This document shows positions 58,652 through 64,000 of a stretch of DNA of 64,000 nt, piece after piece. The DNA lies in contig LLEY01000018.1 of NCBI GenBank assembly GCA_001414485.1, positions 186,001 to 250,000 of the forward strand, in the 5' to 3' direction. The position numbers and the translations under genes are program-made. The DNA is from Calycina herbarum (taxonomy: Eukaryota > Ascomycota > Leotiomycetes > Helotiales > Pezizellaceae). A model generated the notes under the pieces. That model did no database searches. It was not told where the DNA came from and was given only the letters and a program-made list of their open reading frames with translations. How positions within the stretch are numbered: the stretch's first letter is position 1; every line of letters begins with the position of its first letter.

Positions 58652-59298
58652 CGTGGAGAGGGAAACGTGCTTAGTGAGTTAATAAATCTCATCATCCTTG
58701 TTATAAGACAAAATTTAAAGTCCCAAAAGTTGTAGAATAATAAAAACCCCAACTTCTAGCGCAGGTTGCGCAGTCAAATTAACTCCACTACTTCGAATCA
58801 ACGGATCAGAAGTAGGTTGGTTGGCATCAATCGAGGCTTCTGTCAACGCTTTAATTGATTCTATTTAATTCAAGGTCGCTACCTATAGTGAAGTAAGGTC
58901 TAAAATCCCGGTTCAGGATGCTTTTACCTAGGGAAGACCCCATAAGATACTTCATTCTATGGAAGGATCCACAGTAGTCCCTTCTGCGAATGCTGAAGTC
59001 TCTAAGGTAATTCTTCAACAGCAACTGCCCAGCTGATATTCGCAGCTGATGTTCAAGCAACCTCATTTTGCTGCCATACTGTTTGCTACTGTCGTTCCAC
59101 GTTGGCCTTGACACCACTTTGCTGCTAGGAGTCGCATTCTTTAATATACAAGCAGGAGGAAGCAAATAATACTAAAGGTATATAAGAAAGCCTCAATCTT
59201 TCTTTTCCATGGTAAGAATTAAGCTCAAGAAAGTATTTATCCGAAAGCTAGGAGATTATACTTACACTGCTTCTAACTCCTCTCTCGAATCCGAAAAC
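58652..59298. other. Spacer with one copy of a diverged flanking repeat
   Basis: No coding gene is seen. At about 58729-58790 lies a TGTAGAATAATAAAAACCCC block that resembles blocks at about 59720 and 59861. Confidence 0.35.
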
Positions 59299-59625
59299 AT
59301 GGCCACTCAATTTCCAAGCGTTGAAGCCCTTTCGAAACACACTGGCGAACAAGATGTCGGCCTTCACGTGGGCTGGTGTGATTATATTGACGGCGCAAAA
59401 GTACCCGCAAAGCTCAATAACACTGGCCTGGCTGTGGAATTGTCTGTTAAAGGTGCGTTCCGTGGTAAGTTGATCATTCTATTCGAATACATGTCTTTGA
59501 TTATTGATAACAAATTAGAAACCATAACAGACCTAGTCTTGAATCCCGAGTTATTCCCTCGACATCAGAATGGAGTGGGAATGTCGAGACTGCTCGTGGA
59601 AATTGAGGAAAACGTGGAGCCATGA
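59299..59625 (+). CDS. Small hypothetical protein, two exons
   Basis: From the ATG at 59299 (MATQFPSVEALSKHTGEQDV), exons 59299-59464 and 59519-59625 with a 54-nt intron (GTAAGT...AATTAG) give 90 residues. The intron is a multiple of three without stops, so an unspliced form would also be open (108 residues). An upstream in-frame ATG at 59209 would add 30 basic residues but directly precedes GTAAGA. The protein has no recognised domain; sequences such as GLHVGWCDYIDGAKVPAKLN are compatible with a small globular protein. The gene is flanked on both sides by diverged copies of the same repeat. Confidence 0.45.
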   Translation: MATQFPSVEALSKHTGEQDVGLHVGWCDYIDGAKVPAKLNNTGLAVELSVKGAFRGKLIILFEYMSLIIDNKLETITDLVLNPELFPRHQNGVGMSRLLVEIEENVEP

Positions 59626-59719
59626 TTTAATCTTCGGTTTGGCGTGGAAATGGAAATGTTGCTCACTGTATCTATCTTACTGTCCAAGCCCCAGGGCATA
59701 ATTCATTGTCGTCTCAAAG

Positions 59720-59935
59720 CCGTAGAACAATGAAAACCCATTAAACTGAACTTCTAGTATAACCACCAGTGTTAAGATTGACTTGCATACACTTTCCAGA
59801 TTGTGTTTTCCCCTCCGCCATAACACGAACTGTTGCTCAGTGTTACCCCAGTGTCTCAATCCTGTAGAATGATGGAAACATATTTCCTAAACTCATAGCA
59901 CCACCAACACATGTGTGATTAACTTGATTAAGATT
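59720..59935 (+). repeat. Two diverged direct repeats (about 75 bp)
   Basis: The blocks starting GTCTCAAAGCCGTAGAA (59710) and GTCTCAATCCTGTAGAA (59852) continue in parallel through ACTGAACTTCTAG / ACTCATAGCACC to GATTGACTT / GATTAACTT. Similarity is moderate with several indels. Confidence 0.4.
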
Positions 59936-59970
59936 TCGGACCCGTTTTCCTCCCCAGTCATACCCTGAAT

Positions 59971-61090
59971 CTATACAACAGGACTCGGAGTAGAATTCAG
60001 AACCTCCGACCAATCCTCACCCTTAATATAATCCTCCATACTCGTAACCGGAATTTCAACCCCAAGCTACGCAAATTAGCAAAAAGATCCCACACCACAA
60101 AAATTCAAACTCACCTCCTCAGGTCTCACCACCTCCGGATCCCCCCCATAATGCCCAAACTCCTCAGCAAACCCCCAAGCATCCCCCAACTCCCGCTCAA
60201 GCGGCGCAGGAACCCCCTCAAAAAATTCCTCTCTCGATATTTGCTTGAACCCCGCCTTCACACCATGAACCCGCCCCCAAATCTCGATCCACTCCCCCAT
60301 CGTCAAACTCTCCCCCACACCCAAAAGATGTTTCCCCGCCGGCACCTCTAGCAACGCCTTAACAAAAGCGCCAGTATCTTTTGCCGCATCCACAAACTCA
60401 TATCTCGTCTCCGGCTTGGTAGGTCGAAGGAGTAAAAAACTCCCATCCTCCTGTTTCAACGGCGCCATCCTCGGAAAAGCCTTCCAATTCGTGACATAAT
60501 GGCCTATTTGTAAAAGACTCATTTTCAAAGCCAGTTCCGGGTATTTTTCGTGAATGGTAGAGATTACCACGGCTTTACTATCATAATGCCAAACCGTTTT
60601 CCATTTCCCCCCACTCCATTTCGTCGCATCACTCAGCGTAGACACCACAAACCTCTCTAGAGTCTCGAGAACCTCTGGGGAGGCAGCTACTTCTGCGATA
60701 TTAACACCTTGAGCAATTTCAGCATCGTAGGCTTGTTGTTCTGGTGTCCGTCCTGATGGCGAGTCACCGGTGGCTATCGCGGCGAAGAAGGTTTGGAAGA
60801 AATCCGTGTTTGAGAAAATGACTGTTGCGCCTTTGAAAGCTGGGATGAGAGAGGATTTATCGTCCAAATCAGCTTTGACGATCTCCACACCTCTGGCTTT
60901 GAAGGCTTGGGCTGCTTCGCTTGAGGGGTTTCGGGTGATGCCTCGGATGCGCCAGTCTGGAAGGTTGAGGAAGGTGTTGGCTACCGAGGAACCCTGGGCC
61001 GAGTTAGTACTTTACAAGTTTGTGATGGGTTGGTGAGATTCTACTTGCCTGGATACCAGTGATTCCTGTTATGACTATGAGCTTCGACAT
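59971..61090 (-). CDS. NmrA-like NAD(P)-binding protein with a GC-AG intron
   Basis: Exons 61090-61049, 60993-60115 and 60066-59971 encode 338 residues. The first intron (55 nt) starts GCAAGT, not GT, and ends CCCAG after a perfect TACTAAC branch; it keeps phase 0 and completes the dinucleotide-binding motif. Across it the protein reads MSKLIVITGITGIQ then GSSVANTFLN, that is, G-x-x-G-x-x-G-S. The second intron is 48 nt. Downstream, WRIRGITRNPSSEAAQAF and VEIVKADLDDKSSLIPAFKG match the NmrA-like atypical short-chain dehydrogenase family, in which NAD(P) is sensed rather than turned over. Other family landmarks are ATVIFSNTDFF and VVSTLSDATKWS. A role in redox or nitrogen-metabolite sensing is possible but unproven. 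Confidence 0.92.
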
Positions 61091-63176
61091 GTTTGAATTT
61101 CGACCTGATTGGAGTTTGACAACGAGGAAACGTGAGAACAAAAGACTGTAAGGTCAATACAGAAAACACATTCGATGCCTTCTAGTATCTCTCTCATAGA
61201 AGTCACCTGAATGTCCCCACTCTCCTGTCCATAGTGGACTTATAGAAGTTCGCACGCGGAGTCGGACAAACAATAGCACCGATTACCAATCAACAAAAGT
61301 CCGAAGCAACAAGATAGTGCATTTCTATGATTGATAAGTAAAGTTGAAACTTGCACTAGAAAGACACTATCACCGATCCAAAGCGAAGCAGCGTAATTGG
61401 TAGGAAAGGAAACGGTGAAAATGGGTACCCAGATATAAACCCCACCCACGATCGATTAGAGAACCACGGGGGACGGCCCCCTCCTCAATACTCATGAACT
61501 CCTTTCCCACGATATTGAGACTCTTCTATGAAAGCCGATTCCCGAAAAGCAACTACCTATTGACGTGCTAAAGCTATGTACCGTACGCACTTGAGCCAAC
61601 CAATGGCTAGTCTGGCGAGTTAATTTGGTCGATAATGAGTTACTCAATCGCCCTCGAGTTACGCAACCTAAAGGAACTCAAGTAATTTACCCAGCCGAGG
61701 ATAACAAAAATACATTCAACTACCACTTCTTCTATTCAGCGCGGGAAAGTCGCTTATGTGTAACACAGAGCATGTATATCTGCTCGCGGGTTTCTCCCCT
61801 TTGGGGCAATGATTTGTAACAAGAGTAAGACGCTTCTTACGAATCAACGTATGAGCCATCCAGTTCTCATCCAGAACATCTCTATCGTGGTAATGAAAAA
61901 GGCCATTCGCTAATCTTCAACAGAGGAACAATAGGGCGCGGAAGCAGACTGATACAAGAAACATGGATGAGCGAGTTAGACTAACCTTTAACTAGGTTTT
62001 AAGATCCCAACAACTGCGCTAACCTAACTGAAAAGTACACGAGAACAGAATTTGGCCCTGATGAGTACCTCCCAGAAGACACGGAGCAGAGTCTAGACCA
62101 ATTTCAACCTTTTTGAGTAGCTTAAGATCTCCATTGGAATCCCATTTTAAGATCACTCTATGCTTAAAAATTGACAGACCGAAGCCAACAATAAACATAA
62201 AGCAAAGTAAGCTTTAGAAATCACGTTCTCAAAATGCTTCTCCCGCAATCGGAAACTTGAAGAACAATTGCAGATGCTGGAAGGCTCGCAGAGAGTCCAT
62301 TCTCCCCATGTCATCTCCATTAACTCACAAGTTAACGAACCGTACGATCTCCAATCCCAGCGGAAGTAAAGTACTGGGCAGTCTTCACATCTCAACCTCG
62401 AGTGTGTAACAGGCAAACCCTCTATGCTTGAGCAGACAGGATGGAAGACCAGGGCATGTAAAGCAAGAGCATGTAGAGAAATGTAAAGCTTGGAGCGACT
62501 TCAGTCTAAGTCCATTTGAAGTTTCACGTTGCTGGGCCAGTTAGTAGCACTAACACCTCGTCGAAAGAAGATAAGCGAATAGGGGGCATCTCAGCCATAC
62601 AGACTACCTAGGCCATGTCGAAGTTAGTAACCATTTCAAATTAAGATACTCACTCACCAGCGATGGGGACAGGAGGGTAGAGGGTCGGAAGGCTCAAGCT
62701 AGCCCAGCAGAGCAGTCAACACTCAAGAAAAGGGAAAGGAAAAGTTCAACAGAATCCGTCAATCGTCCCTGCCACAAACGAATACCATGCAGGTATTTTA
62801 GGGTATAGAAACTACCTATCTAACAAGACAAGGTAGAAGAAAAAGAAAGAAGAAGCGGCATACAGCCCCCCAACGAAACGAAGAACCAAGACTTTGCCGA
62901 ACACCTAGGTGTGGCTAGTCTGTGCCATCCTCCCACGCAATGAACGAGAAAAGGGAGTTTTTCGCGGTAGCCTCAGTAGCCTTCTGGACAGACTGCCAAA
63001 GAATAATCCCGCAACACCGCAACACCGCAACACCACCAACTCCAATTTCTATACTCCTCTAATGCAAAGATGGTTGTTGATAACCAAATATTTTCTTTTT
63101 TCGGCAACCACAACGAGTGCACAGCACAAAACAACGACGCCACACCAACTTCAAATCTTCACCCCCGAATCTCTAC
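61091..63176. other. Gene-poor interval of about 2.1 kb
   Basis: No protein family was recognised on either strand; frames are all below 100 codons. Composition is balanced (not AT-biased), unlike repeat relics. A short CAACACCGCAACACCG-type repeat lies near 63011-63036. A long 5' or 3' untranslated region or a non-coding transcript is possible. Confidence 0.35.
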
Positions 63177-64000
63177 TCAAACAAGAACCGCCTCCTTGAC
63201 TTCATTCATGCCATTGATAACGTTCTCCTGGAGATTAGGCTGCGGATGCGCCAAAACATCAACCGGCTTTGTGTTCTTAGTGAGCCCATTTCGAATCTTG
63301 AGAACACTGTCAACAATAACAGCATCGATACCCTCATTAACTTGCTCCTGTTTATTTTTTAGTTCAATTCCAAAATCACATGTCGAGCAGAGACTTACCT
63401 GGACTTTGACAGGGTCATTGTTGAGAGTACCATAGCTCACACAAACCAGGCCGCTCTCCTTCACAACTCTGACGAGCCTCGGACTGTTGCACAATGGCTC
63501 AGCCGCACTCACAATCCCAAGGAGATTCCAACGACTAGCAAAGCGAATAGCCTCCTGGAGACTACTGGCTCGAATATCGCCTACCTCGCAACACCCCGCA
63601 TCCGTCAAGAACAGAACCGGGATATTCGGCTGCTTAAAGCTCAAAAGAAGACAAATATCAGGATTAAAGCTGCTGAAAATAATCTTTCGCTTCTTGCCCA
63701 AGTCGTAGACTTTAGTAAGAACAGTGTCTACAAAGCTGTTAAGCTCGACAGCATAAGTATCCATTTCCTGCTCTACCGACTCGTGGAGCATGGGATATTT
63801 CATCTCAACGTTGAAACCGACGTTCTCTGGGAGTTTGAGAAACATCTCTTCGAGTGTGGTGAAAGGTGCCTGGATGAAGTTTCCGCGCGAGTTGGCTTTG
63901 AAGCCCTTCTTCTTGAAATCACGGGTGTGTTTCATTCTCTCTGCCATCTCGGAATCAGGTAAGACATGTCCCAGAGACAAGGATCGCTGACGGTCCGAAC
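63177..64000 (-). CDS. GDE1: Glycerophosphodiester phosphodiesterase, Gde1-type, C-terminal part
   Basis: The gene enters from beyond position 64000; only the C-terminal part is present. Exons are 64000-63399 and 63347-63177 with a 51-nt intron (63348-63398) that is a multiple of three and has no stop, so an unspliced frame is also open. Splicing joins DPVKVQ to EQVNEGIDAVIVDSVLKIR, the usual Gde1 sequence. Visible blocks: FTTLEEMFLKLPENVGFNVEMKYP (split here by length), KIIFSSFNPDICLLLSFKQPN, PVLFLTDAG, and GIVSAAEPLCNSP, all typical of the GDPD barrel. Full-length relatives add SPX and ankyrin domains upstream. The enzyme hydrolyses glycerophosphocholine to glycerol-3-phosphate and choline. 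A RQRSLSLG segment at the window edge is the usual phospho-site-like loop. Confidence 0.9.
   Translation of the reverse strand, partial: SDRQRSLSLGHVLPDSEMAERMKHTRDFKKKGFKANSRGNFIQAPFTTLEEMFLKLPENVGFNVEMKYPMLHESVEQEMDTYAVELNSFVDTVLTKVYDLGKKRKIIFSSFNPDICLLLSFKQPNIPVLFLTDAGCCEVGDIRASSLQEAIRFASRWNLLGIVSAAEPLCNSPRLVRVVKESGLVCVSYGTLNNDPVKVQVSLCSTCDFGIELKNKQEQVNEGIDAVIVDSVLKIRNGLTKNTKPVDVLAHPQPNLQENVINGMNEVKEAVLV

Overview
The window looks like nuclear DNA of a filamentous ascomycete, most likely a helotialean (Leotiomycetes). The evidence is short (about 50-140 nt) GT-AG introns in almost every gene, fungal-type proteins (HET domain, OLE1 desaturase with fused cytochrome b5, UapA/UapC-type purine permease, fungal complex I 29.9 kDa subunit), and very AT-rich repeat relics carrying transition-type decay typical of repeat-induced point mutation (RIP). 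The species assignment is inference. All gene models were built by hand from splice signals, branch-like motifs and frame continuity.

Layout. Positions 1-2640 are a RIP-decayed repeat island: a Ty1/Copia RNase H relic, then a complete but dead pogo/Fot1-type DNA transposon with about 60 bp inverted ends and TA target duplication. A transition zone (2640-5800) holds palindromes, hairpins and one putative membrane-protein gene that runs into AT-rich DNA. Positions 6041-8802 are an ankyrin-repeat pseudogene. Housekeeping genes follow: a MOSC protein (-), a long gene-poor stretch, and condensin SMC2 (-). Next come three HET-domain genes in a row (+, 19.2-26.1 kb), the delta-9 desaturase OLE1 (+), an 85-residue two-exon gene (-) and a uric acid/xanthine permease (+). 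Then there is a decayed membrane-protein gene (-), a fourth HET gene (-), a U6 snRNA gene (-) interrupted by a spliceosomal intron, a gamma-tubulin-complex protein (+), a complex I subunit (+) and a LURP-one-related protein (+). After these lie a disordered protein (-), a GNAT acetyltransferase (-), a small secreted protein (+), the Pol I factor Rrn11 (-), a damaged lipase-NACHT NLR-like gene (+), a small unknown gene (+), an NmrA-like protein with a GC-AG intron (-), and the C-terminal part of a Gde1-type glycerophosphodiesterase (-) cut by the window edge.

Two themes stand out. First, conserved core genes alternate with fast-evolving self-recognition families: four HET genes, one NLR-like relic and one ankyrin pseudogene. 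Second, the U6 gene has a clean intron between its GGATGA and CACGC blocks, so the catalytic snRNA of the spliceosome must itself be spliced.
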